7,877 nt of DNA from Spirochaetales bacterium (GTDB lineage: Bacteria > Spirochaetota > Spirochaetia > DSM-27196 > SLAA01). Positions 1 to 5,714 of this stretch are shown in pieces (the stretch's first letter is position 1; the number at the start of each line of letters is the position of its first letter). Below the pieces are notes generated by a model that was not told the origin of the DNA, made no database searches, and saw only the letters and a program-made list of their open reading frames with translations. The stretch lies in contig SLBH01000341.1 in NCBI GenBank assembly GCA_007126415.1, forward strand, positions 1-7,877, in the 5' to 3' direction. A program made the position numbers and the translations under genes.

Positions 1-87
1 CGCGCAAGCTCATTCGTGAAAGATTGCGTCGCGATCGTTATCCTGGGCGTTTTGCTCTCCTCGCCGCGACAGCCTGTGCCGCGATGA
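1..87 (+). CDS. Possible 3' end of an unidentified plus-strand gene (weak)
   Basis: Frame 1 is open from the window edge to a TGA at 85-87 and reads as a C-terminal tail with one hydrophobic stretch (VAIVILGVLL) followed by a short basic, proline-rich end. If real, it would be convergent with the MBL gene, whose stop lies about 20 bases to the right. Third-position GC is high, as in neighbouring genes. The opposite strand also has an open frame across 1-105 (it contains PRITIATQSFTNELA, which loosely recalls the mature start of a solute-binding protein), but that frame has no ATG, GTG or TTG start in the window. With so little sequence neither reading can be confirmed. Confidence 0.2.
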   Translation, partial: RASSFVKDCVAIVILGVLLSSPRQPVPR

Positions 88-101
88 TACCTTATGATAC
101 C
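84..101. repeat. Short direct repeat ATGATACC x2
   Basis: ATGATACC occurs at 84-91 and 94-101, so the copies are 10 bp apart, one helical turn. The pair lies just beyond the stop codon of the MBL gene. It could be half of an operator for a gene to the left, or chance. No function is assigned. Confidence 0.3.
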
Positions 102-106
102 AGGAG

Positions 107-883
107 TCACCCGCTATCGGCAAGAATTGTTATCCAGCACCCTCGCGCCAGGATCTCAACCGGTTTACCGAACGCTTCGGCCGCTTCATCGCGAAGCGCC
201 TCCCAGCCGGTTGCCGGCAAGTGTACGAGCGCAGCTCGAGCGGCCCCGGCCTCGCGGGCCAGTCGTCCGGCCTGCTCCGCTGAGGTGTGCCCCTGCTGCC
301 GGAGGCGGGCCTCGTCGTCGAACGCGCCGGAACACTCGTGAATGAGAAGGTCGCACCCCCGCGCTGCCTCGAGCACCGCCTCGCTCGGTGCGGTATCACC
401 GCTATAAACCACCCGAACAGCTCCCTCGCGAATCGCAAGGCCGATCGTCGGAACTCCGTGCAACACCGGAAACCACCTCAGCTCCGACCCACCGGATTCG
501 CTAAGACGATAGCTCCCCTCCTCAGTTGTGATCCAGTCGAACCGAAACATCCCCGATTTCTCCGGGAGACCGAACACACCGAGCAGACGCTGCGCCTGCT
601 CGCGCGTAGCGTGGTTGCTGATGATTGGAAGCGGTTTGGTGCGGCCCGCGATCCACGCCGAGTGAATCAGCGATGGTAACGCGTAGAGGTGATCGGTGTG
701 TGCATGCGTGAGGACGAGAACGTCAAGCTCAGTGAGATCGCAGCCCACCGCGGCAAGTTGCGACGCAGGAGAGCCCGAGCAATCGACCAAGACCGTGCGT
801 TCGTCGAGCTCGACAGCGAAACTCACGTTTCCGTCACCGGGCGCACCAAGCGCACCGGAAACGCCAAAAAACGCGATTCTCAT
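107..883 (-). CDS. MBL-fold metallohydrolase, RNase Z-like (258 aa)
   Basis: A cytoplasmic-looking metallo-beta-lactamase-fold hydrolase with no signal peptide. The binuclear zinc set of the RNase Z/lactonase-type branch appears complete: THAHTDH at residues 59-65 (H60, H62, D64, H65), H142 in LHGVP, D163 in SGDT, H199 in GHTS and H221 in VHLP. At 258 aa it is shorter than bacterial tRNase Z (about 300 aa), and I see no obvious flexible-arm insertion, so a small-molecule or phosphodiester hydrolase is more likely than tRNA processing. The substrate cannot be read from sequence. The ATG overlaps the stop of the tctA-like gene (ATGA at 883-880), with SD-like GGGGAGG and GAGG upstream. It is therefore the last gene of the transporter operon and probably acts on the imported compound or a derivative; that role is inference from position. 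Confidence 0.88.
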   Translation of the reverse strand: MRIAFFGVSGALGAPGDGNVSFAVELDERTVLVDCSGSPASQLAAVGCDLTELDVLVLTHAHTDHLYALPSLIHSAWIAGRTKPLPIISNHATREQAQRLLGVFGLPEKSGMFRFDWITTEEGSYRLSESGGSELRWFPVLHGVPTIGLAIREGAVRVVYSGDTAPSEAVLEAARGCDLLIHECSGAFDDEARLRQQGHTSAEQAGRLAREAGAARAALVHLPATGWEALRDEAAEAFGKPVEILARGCWITILADSG

Positions 884-2424
884 TCCTCGTCATCCTCCCC
901 TGCGGCAGCTTTGGCGCGCCGTGCGCGGCGAACCGAGTATGCGATCGACGCGATCGCGAGCAAGATGAACGCCAACGCGATGGGACTTCGAAGAAAAACC
1001 GTGTAGTCCCCACGCGCGAGCCGCATAGCTCGTCTGAAGTTCTGCTCAAGCATATCACCCAGGATTAGTCCAAGGACGATCGGCGCGATCGGATAGTCGT
1101 GCTTCTTGAGAAAGTATCCAACAACCCCAAGGATGAGCGCGACCCCCATGTTGAAGCTCGCGGCCATGATCGCACGCCCTTCTACGGCGTACGAGCCGAG
1201 CAACGAGAACACGAGGATCAACGGCAACAGAATATAGATAGGAATCGAGAGCACTTTGGGGAAGAACCGAATCCCCACGACTTGAAAAACCACCATAAAG
1301 ATATTGGCCAGCAACAGCGCGAACAGAATCGCGTATACCAACGGCAACTCATCTACGAATAGCTGTGGACCCGGTACCACGCCCTTGATCAAGAGCGCAC
1401 CGAGCAGCACCGCAGTCGCGGCGTCGCCGGGGATTCCAAGCGACAAGGCCGGTATCAAAGAGCCGCCCTTACACGCGTTGTTCGCGACCTCGGGTGCCAC
1501 GACTCCTTCTAAAGCGCCCGATCCGAGTTCCGGCGCATCGCTCGCCGCGTTGGCGGGAGCGGTCCGTTGGGCACGTTGATAGCTGAGAAATACCGCAATC
1601 GAGGCGCCGGCGCCCGGAATAGCCCCGATAAAGGTTCCTATCCCGAGGCTCTCGACCATCAACCGCCACATCTTCAAGAAGATGCGCGGCTTCGGAATCG
1701 AACCGCGTAAGCTCACTTGCGGAGGCGTCAAGCGCCCGCTTCGGACGCGATCGATGTCGTACAGCGCCTGCGATATACCGAACAGACCGATCAGAGCCGG
1801 CACGAGCTGTATCCCGTTCGCAAGCGGCGTTCCGGTAGTGATCGAGGGAAACGGCAGCCGCATAGTCTGGGTGATGCGATCCGGGCCGAGAAACGCGAGC
1901 GAGAGCCCGAACGCGCCCATCAGCAACCCTTTCGCGACGCGGCGCTCCGAGACCGAAGCTATGATCGTAAGACCGACCAGCGCGAGCGCAGCGCGCTCGG
2001 CCGGACCGAATCGAAGCGTGAAGCGCGCAATCAACGGAGCAAACAACCCGAGCAACAATAGACTTCCGATCCCGCCCACAAACGAACCGACAGTCGCGGC
2101 GATAAGCGCCTCCGCTCCACGGCCTTGCTGCGTCAATGGGTAGCCGTCGTAGACTGTCGCGATAGCGTTCGGGTTACCGGGAATCCCGAGAAGAATCGCC
2201 GGGATCGATGCGCCGATGATCGCACCGCTGTATACCGCCAACAGCATCGCCATCCCGGTTGCGGTGGTGAGCTGTATCGCGACCGGAAGCATAAGCGCGA
2301 TACCCATCGTTGCGGTCAAACCTGGAATGGCGCCGAGTATTATCCCAAAGCAGACGCCGAACATAATCCATATAATTGTTCCGGGATCCGTTATCAGCGC
2401 AACGCCTGAAAGGACATCGATCAT
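880..2424 (-). CDS. tctA: TctA-family large permease subunit of a TTT transporter (514 aa)
   Basis: Large membrane subunit of a tripartite tricarboxylate transporter, an ion-driven, binding-protein-dependent importer of organic acids in the inner membrane. The protein is hydrophobic almost throughout, with about a dozen membrane segments, and shows the family's two-fold pseudo-repeat: GAIPG at residues 31-35 and 267-271, and LGIPG at 79-83 and 329-333. Other family signatures are PEVANNACKGGSLIPALSLG (311-330), PGPQLF (351-356) and GDMLEQNFRRAM (456-467). The length is normal for the family. The frame is open up to 2520, but the start at 2424 is chosen because it begins the conserved N-terminus, overlaps the tctB stop as ATGA and has a purine-rich GGGGGTG upstream. 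The tail is charged (GEDDEE). The gene symbol is a family name; the substrate is unknown. Confidence 0.93.
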   Translation of the reverse strand: MIDVLSGVALITDPGTIIWIMFGVCFGIILGAIPGLTATMGIALMLPVAIQLTTATGMAMLLAVYSGAIIGASIPAILLGIPGNPNAIATVYDGYPLTQQGRGAEALIAATVGSFVGGIGSLLLLGLFAPLIARFTLRFGPAERAALALVGLTIIASVSERRVAKGLLMGAFGLSLAFLGPDRITQTMRLPFPSITTGTPLANGIQLVPALIGLFGISQALYDIDRVRSGRLTPPQVSLRGSIPKPRIFLKMWRLMVESLGIGTFIGAIPGAGASIAVFLSYQRAQRTAPANAASDAPELGSGALEGVVAPEVANNACKGGSLIPALSLGIPGDAATAVLLGALLIKGVVPGPQLFVDELPLVYAILFALLLANIFMVVFQVVGIRFFPKVLSIPIYILLPLILVFSLLGSYAVEGRAIMAASFNMGVALILGVVGYFLKKHDYPIAPIVLGLILGDMLEQNFRRAMRLARGDYTVFLRSPIALAFILLAIASIAYSVRRARRAKAAAGEDDEE

Positions 2425-3290
2425 GCAAGCACCCCCAGCGGCAGCGCCACCCGAAACAACTGTTGGAACACAAGATACAGTAACAGGGTCGTCGGAACCG
2501 CGATCATGAGCGCCCGCCAAGCCGCCGCCCGGTATACCACCCCGCGCTCATTGATTTCCGAAGGTCCTCGTTCCTGAGCTTGTTCGGCTTCACGCGGAAC
2601 GCCGTCGAGGTATCGGCGCTTCACGTAGAGAAACACCGGAAGCAATACCGCAGCCCAGAGCAGCACGCCCAGGAAAGCGGTGAACGCACGATTGCGGAGA
2701 ATCTCTACCTCCCAGATCCGACCAAAGTAGCGGCTCCAGCGCAACGCGGTCACCCCCAGATAGAACACCACCATCGTAGCCAGGACACCAAGACCCCCGT
2801 GTCGAAGCAAGACATGGACAGCTCGTAGGCGAACATCACCGAGCTGGTAATAGTACGTGAGCGTGAACAGCAACGCCGAGGTAGTCAGCACGAACCCGAG
2901 CTGCCGAAAACCAGCAACGTAGATTGCTAGCACAGCCACCGTGAGCATCGACAGGCGCAGAGTTGCCCGCGGATCTGCGGCCGTTTCAGACCGAGAGTGA
3001 GCCGGCGCCCCGCGGCGGGGCTTTGTCTGCGGGGCGGCCGCACGCCTATCACCCGGCGCGGCGGCTTTTTCTCGTTCTCGGTTCGTGAGGTACTCTTTTA
3101 GCGTGAGATAGAGCGAACACGCGATCATAACCACCGCAGTGGCGACCGGCAGGGCGGTACTACCGGGATCCCAATCGCCGCCGGGCATACGCCGCTCCTC
3201 GATCGAGAGCGAGAACACCAAGTAAGCAATTGAAAACGCGAGCCATACCAGCGGCATGGCTCGCAATCGCGACTTCACAGGTACTGACAT
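2421..3290 (-). CDS. tctB: TctB-family small permease subunit, enlarged (289 aa)
   Basis: Small membrane subunit of the TTT transporter, identified by position between tctC and tctA and by TctB-like parts: GSTALPVATAVVM (43-55), a GFRQLGFVLTTSALLF segment (127-142) and a C-terminal LLYLVFQQLFRVALPLG (270-286). TctB proteins are usually about 150-180 aa with four membrane segments. This one has roughly seven (about 12-30, 45-64, 111-127, 131-148, 160-184, 202-223, 256-280). It also has a basic, Ala/Pro/Arg-rich linker at 70-108 and an added portion at about 185-255 that carries the extra segment at 202-223. The ATG at 3290 lies 10 bases after the tctC stop with no clear SD, so translation probably depends on coupling. 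M12 is an alternative start. The stop overlaps the tctA start. Confidence 0.8.
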   Translation of the reverse strand: MSVPVKSRLRAMPLVWLAFSIAYLVFSLSIEERRMPGGDWDPGSTALPVATAVVMIACSLYLTLKEYLTNREREKAAAPGDRRAAAPQTKPRRGAPAHSRSETAADPRATLRLSMLTVAVLAIYVAGFRQLGFVLTTSALLFTLTYYYQLGDVRLRAVHVLLRHGGLGVLATMVVFYLGVTALRWSRYFGRIWEVEILRNRAFTAFLGVLLWAAVLLPVFLYVKRRYLDGVPREAEQAQERGPSEINERGVVYRAAAWRALMIAVPTTLLLYLVFQQLFRVALPLGVLA

Positions 3291-3300
3291 CGAGCGCTAT

Positions 3301-4278
3301 CTAGTCGTCGAGCAGATCGGCGGCTTCAAGAATCGGGTAAAACAAATCCTCCAACTCTTGGAAGTACTCATCGAGCTCCCCAAGCCGCGAGTATTCCGGA
3401 AGGAGCCCTTGGCGGCGCATGTAGTCTTGGAAACGCTCAGACTCAAAAGCTTGCGTAGCGATATCGGCAAGCGCCTCCTTGCGATCTGCCGGAGTACCGG
3501 CTCGGACCGAAAGCGAACGATACGAACCGAACGGCACGTCGAGATCGGAGTATCCGGCGTCTTCGTAGGTCGGCACGTCCGAAAGCTCGGGGATTGTACT
3601 GCGCTCGGGGTGAACAATCATGAGCGGTCGCATATCGTTCATATGCTCGGCGACCTCGGTCTGCGAGAAGACGCCGATATCCACGTGTTGACCGAGGAAG
3701 TTCGCGATCAGATCGGCCCCACCGTCGAACGGCGTCACGTTGAACACGCCGTCAAAGTGCAGATTCATGCCGACCGTGAGAACACCGGTGGCGCCACCCA
3801 TGCCGGCATTCCCGAAACTCAAGGCCTCGGGGTCATCGGCCGCATCGGCGAGTAGCTCGTCGAAGCTTTCCCAGGGCGAATCCCGGTGAACCGCTACGAT
3901 GAAGGGGTCCCAGTTTAAACCGATAATGCCCTCGAGCTCACGATAGCCCTCGGTCAGACCCTGCAGCGTTGCGGTTACGGTATGTGCGCCGCTCGCGAGT
4001 ACCGTGTACCCGTCCGCCGGCAGGCTCAAAACCTCGTTGGTACCGGTAGCACTCCCGGCCCCACCGATGTTGTCGACGATGATCTCCGCCTCGGTGTGGT
4101 TGTTCATCTCCTCCACGAGCTCTCGGAAGATCAAATCGGTACCACCCCCGGCGCCAAACGGAACAACAACCGTGATCGTCTCGTCCGGATCGGGCCATTC
4201 GGTCTCGGGCGGTCCGGCCGCGTACACCATAGCCGGCACCACAAACATGATAATCAACACAACAAAAACCTTACGCAT
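3301..4278 (-). CDS. tctC: TctC-family periplasmic solute-binding protein (325 aa)
   Basis: Extracytoplasmic binding receptor of the TTT transporter; it captures the substrate in the periplasm and delivers it to the TctA/TctB membrane complex. Residues 1-20 form a Sec signal peptide (MRK, a hydrophobic core, then MVYA before AG), with no lipobox cysteine. The mature protein has the Bug/TctC hallmarks: WPDPDETITVVVPFGAGGGTD (28-48; the glycine-rich loop that contacts a carboxylate in known members), GGAGSATGT (72-80) and LPADGYTVL (86-94), and it keeps the normal length of about 300-325 aa. The mature protein is markedly acidic. It is first in the operon and has the strongest ribosome-binding site there, consistent with a receptor made in excess over its permease. 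Known family ligands are di- and tricarboxylates and other small acids; which one applies here cannot be told. Confidence 0.93.
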   Translation of the reverse strand: MRKVFVVLIIMFVVPAMVYAAGPPETEWPDPDETITVVVPFGAGGGTDLIFRELVEEMNNHTEAEIIVDNIGGAGSATGTNEVLSLPADGYTVLASGAHTVTATLQGLTEGYRELEGIIGLNWDPFIVAVHRDSPWESFDELLADAADDPEALSFGNAGMGGATGVLTVGMNLHFDGVFNVTPFDGGADLIANFLGQHVDIGVFSQTEVAEHMNDMRPLMIVHPERSTIPELSDVPTYEDAGYSDLDVPFGSYRSLSVRAGTPADRKEALADIATQAFESERFQDYMRRQGLLPEYSRLGELDEYFQELEDLFYPILEAADLLDD

Positions 4279-4283
4279 ACCTC

Positions 4284-4293
4284 CACCTCCTTA
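4284..4293 (-). promoter_or_regulatory. Strong Shine-Dalgarno for tctC
   Basis: The minus strand reads TAAGGAGGTG here, a near-perfect anti-SD complement, with seven bases between GGAGG and the ATG at 4278. It fixes the tctC start and contrasts with the weak or absent SD of tctB. Confidence 0.85.
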
Positions 4294-4364
4294 ACTGTAC
4301 GGCTTGCAGAGAACACACGCGCCCTCATCGCCGCTCGTCAAACAAAAGATTTGGCAAATTCCAG

Positions 4365-4379
4365 AAACCAAACCAAACC
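4365..4379. repeat. Pentamer repeat AAACC x3 in the tctC leader
   Basis: Three tandem AAACC units (GGTTT on the transcribed-sense minus strand). They sit at about the predicted transcription start of tctC, so the leader would begin GGTTTGG-like. It may be a simple-sequence repeat with no role. Confidence 0.45.
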
Positions 4380-4386
4380 TACCCGC

Positions 4387-4415
4387 AGGCTAAGATTGCT
4401 ACCGCGAAAAGTCAA
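4387..4415 (-). promoter_or_regulatory. Putative promoter of the tctC operon
   Basis: On the minus strand TTGACT (4415-4410, 5 of 6 matches to the sigma70 -35) is followed after 17 bp by TAGCCT (4392-4387, only 3 of 6 for the -10). Transcription would begin near 4380, giving a leader of about 100 bases. The weak -10 would suit a promoter that needs activation or is normally silent. Confidence 0.35.
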
Positions 4416-4442
4416 GCGCAAATTGCTCCACAAAATTGCTCC
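4395..4442. repeat. Three ATTGCT copies around the tctC -35, candidate operator
   Basis: ATTGCT occurs at 4395-4400, 4422-4427 and 4435-4440. The last two belong to a longer direct repeat AAATTGCTCC (4420-4429 and 4433-4442), 13 bp apart; the first reads AGATTGCTACC. The first copy lies in the spacer of the putative tctC promoter and the other two just upstream of its -35. DeoR-family regulators often bind direct repeats near the gene they control, so this is a candidate binding site for the divergent regulator. That assignment is inference. Confidence 0.45.
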
Positions 4443-4472
4443 GCCCGGGCTTCGGCCGAGTTGCACACCCAC

Positions 4473-4492
4473 GCGAGTTCAAGCGAGTTCAA
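4473..4492. repeat. Tandem 10-bp repeat GCGAGTTCAA x2 next to the regulator promoter
   Basis: Two perfect abutting copies (4473-4482 and 4483-4492), one helical turn apart, ending three bases before the putative -35 of the DeoR gene. The position suits an autoregulatory or activator site. A slipped-strand duplication is the plain alternative. Confidence 0.5.
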
Positions 4493-4494
4493 GC

Positions 4495-4523
4495 TTGTCG
4501 CCGGGGTGCTGCGATAGTATACT
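4495..4523 (+). promoter_or_regulatory. Promoter of the DeoR-family gene
   Basis: TTGTCG (4495-4500, 4 of 6), a 17-bp spacer and TATACT (4518-4523, 5 of 6). The expected transcription start is about 4530, which is the first base of the GTG start codon. The -10 lies inside a small palindrome, AGTATACT (4516-4523). Confidence 0.6.
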
Positions 4524-4529
4524 GGCGGC

Positions 4530-5312
4530 GTGACAGCCGTAGAACGACATCGCTATATCGCAACCCAACTGAGACGCAACGGAGTGGTTCGCGTCAACGA
4601 TCTCGCGGCCTCGTTGGAGGTGACCAGCGTCACGATCCGCTCCGACCTCGAGCATCTCGAGCGCCGGGGGCTGGCGGTGCGTATGCATGGCGGGGCTGTG
4701 CTCCCCGAGCACGACGAGCTCCCGCGTTACATCAACAACACGGTGCACGAGAACTTCGAGAAAAAGGACGCCATAGCGCGGTGTGCGCTTCAGCTGGTGT
4801 ATCCCGATGCTACCGTGATTATTGATGCCGGAAGCACCGCCGCGATTTTTTCGCGAAGACTCCACGGGTACGCGGTGACCGTCGTCACAAACTCGGTCCC
4901 GGTAATCGCCGAGCTGGTAACCGATGAACACATCAACCTGATCGCGAGCGGCGGTGCAATCCGCAAACCGGTGAAGGCAATGGTAGGAGAGATCGCCCGC
5001 TGGGCCTACGAATCAATTCGGGCCGACGTGGTGTTCCTTGGCGCAAGCGGCTACTCTTTAGACCAGGGCGTGACCACCCCCAACCTGCTCGAGGCCGACA
5101 CAAAGCGCGCAATGATCGATGCGGCCCAGACGGTCTGTTTGCTTGCCGACTCCACAAAACACGAGCAGGTGAAGTTCGCCAAGATCTGTGACTGGGACAG
5201 AATCGACTACTTCATGACCGACAGCGCCCCGACCGACCTGATTCAAGGGCTCGAAGCAAGAGGCGTAACGGTCGTCACCCCGGAGTACAACGGAATCCAC
5301 GCACGCAGCTGA
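4530..5312 (+). CDS. DeoR-family transcriptional regulator (260 aa)
   Basis: DNA-binding regulator, usually a repressor released by a phosphorylated sugar or similar metabolite. The N-terminal winged HTH spans about residues 5-56: ERHRYI, then VRVNDLAASLEVTSVTIRSD, then RRGLAVRMHGGA, which is the DeoR signature. The C-terminal effector domain shows the usual ISOCOT-type landmarks: DAGST (99-103), TNS (120-122), GG (141-142), GASG (171-174) and LLADSTKHEQ (204-213). The length is normal for the family. The GTG start gives the expected short N-terminus before the HTH; no SD is visible and the promoter's -10 ends six bases upstream, suggesting a leaderless message. It is divergent from the TTT operon, its most likely target. 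DeoR control of a TTT system is less usual than two-component or LysR-type control. Confidence 0.92.
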   Translation: MTAVERHRYIATQLRRNGVVRVNDLAASLEVTSVTIRSDLEHLERRGLAVRMHGGAVLPEHDELPRYINNTVHENFEKKDAIARCALQLVYPDATVIIDAGSTAAIFSRRLHGYAVTVVTNSVPVIAELVTDEHINLIASGGAIRKPVKAMVGEIARWAYESIRADVVFLGASGYSLDQGVTTPNLLEADTKRAMIDAAQTVCLLADSTKHEQVKFAKICDWDRIDYFMTDSAPTDLIQGLEARGVTVVTPEYNGIHARS

Positions 5313-5350
5313 ACCCCACATCTCTGCACCCCACGTTACGGATTAGCCGG

Positions 5351-5647
5351 TTACCGGACCTCAACCGTAAGCTCGGGAAACGCGAGCTGGAATGCTTCCA
5401 GCAGTTTAGCGCGCAGTTGCCGATAGAGCTTAGCCGTCATGAAGTCGCATGCGATGCAGGAGGTGCGTGGGCTGTCGATGGTCGTGAAAACAATCAGCGT
5501 TTCGGCTTCGCGGCTATAGTGCACGCGTTGAACGATCTCGAGCTCGTTGACCGGCCTTCCCGACACATCGTCACGAACCTCGGCGAGCACGCGTTCTATC
5601 GTGGCGATCATCTCGGGGTCCATGCGATCAGTCGCAGTATCACTCAT
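5351..5647 (-). CDS. Small CxxC protein, possibly MIP18/DUF59-like (98 aa)
   Basis: Not recognised with confidence. It is a soluble protein with an N-terminal helix (about 10-27), a VNELEIVQRV / LIVFTTI strand pair (33-57), a CIAC motif (C64, C67) and a C-terminal helix followed by ELTVEV (92-97). The order helix, strand, strand, T-x-C loop, helix, strand resembles MIP18/DUF59 proteins of iron-sulfur cluster maturation, where one Cys lies in the corresponding loop. Here there are two cysteines, and the conserved DPE lies at an unusual N-terminal position (10-12). A metal or redox role is a guess. The start at 5647 has GAGGAG five bases upstream and is preferred over M9 and M13. It lies 67 bases after the alcohol dehydrogenase gene on the same strand, probably in one transcript, and is convergent with the DeoR gene 38 bases away. 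Confidence 0.8.
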   Translation of the reverse strand: MSDTATDRMDPEMIATIERVLAEVRDDVSGRPVNELEIVQRVHYSREAETLIVFTTIDSPRTSCIACDFMTAKLYRQLRAKLLEAFQLAFPELTVEVR

Positions 5648-5694
5648 CGGTGCTCCTCGGCGTATCGGCGCGTCGCATTCGCCGTCACCGCCAT
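5644..5694 (-). CDS. Possible 16-aa leader ORF coupled to the 98-aa gene
   Basis: An ATG at 5694 opens a 16-codon frame (MAVTANATRRYAEEHR) whose TGA overlaps the ATG of the 98-aa gene (ATGA). A GGAAG lies eight bases before its start. It fills most of the gap after the dehydrogenase. It might couple translation of the two genes; a chance frame is equally possible. Confidence 0.2.
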   Translation of the reverse strand: MAVTANATRRYAEEHR

Positions 5695-5714
5695 GTTTGT
5701 AACTTCCAGAACAA

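Noticed and set aside
63..84. GCCGCGA direct repeat flanking ACAG-C-CTGT, considered as a terminator of the minus-strand operon
   Set aside because: The loop is too small, the arms mismatch beyond four bases and no U-tract follows.
1682..2143. 153-codon plus-strand open frame antisense to tctA
   Set aside because: Shadow of the tctA coding sequence with no family features.
2425..2520. Longer tctA start 32 codons upstream
   Set aside because: The extra residues are not family-like and lie inside tctB; the ATGA overlap start at 2424 begins the conserved sequence.
3007..3021. GCCCCG-CGG-CGGGGC hairpin followed by TTTGT, terminator-like on the plus strand
   Set aside because: It lies inside tctB, in the GC-rich stretch coding the Arg/Pro-rich linker, with no plus-strand transcript to end and a poor U-tract.
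3256..3855. 199-codon plus-strand open frame antisense to tctC
   Set aside because: It mirrors the well-conserved tctC coding strand, has no recognisable domain and no promoter; long antisense frames are expected at this GC content.
3982..4533. 183-codon plus-strand open frame across the tctC start and the intergenic region
   Set aside because: It overlaps tctC antisense and the regulatory region, has low-complexity composition and runs into the DeoR start.
5313..5357. Possible bidirectional terminator between the DeoR gene and the 98-aa gene
   Set aside because: The only clear dyad is CCGGT-T-ACCGG (5347-5357), whose one-base loop cannot form an RNA hairpin of useful size, and there is no U-tract; ACCCCAC direct repeats nearby (5313-5319, 5328-5334) look incidental.
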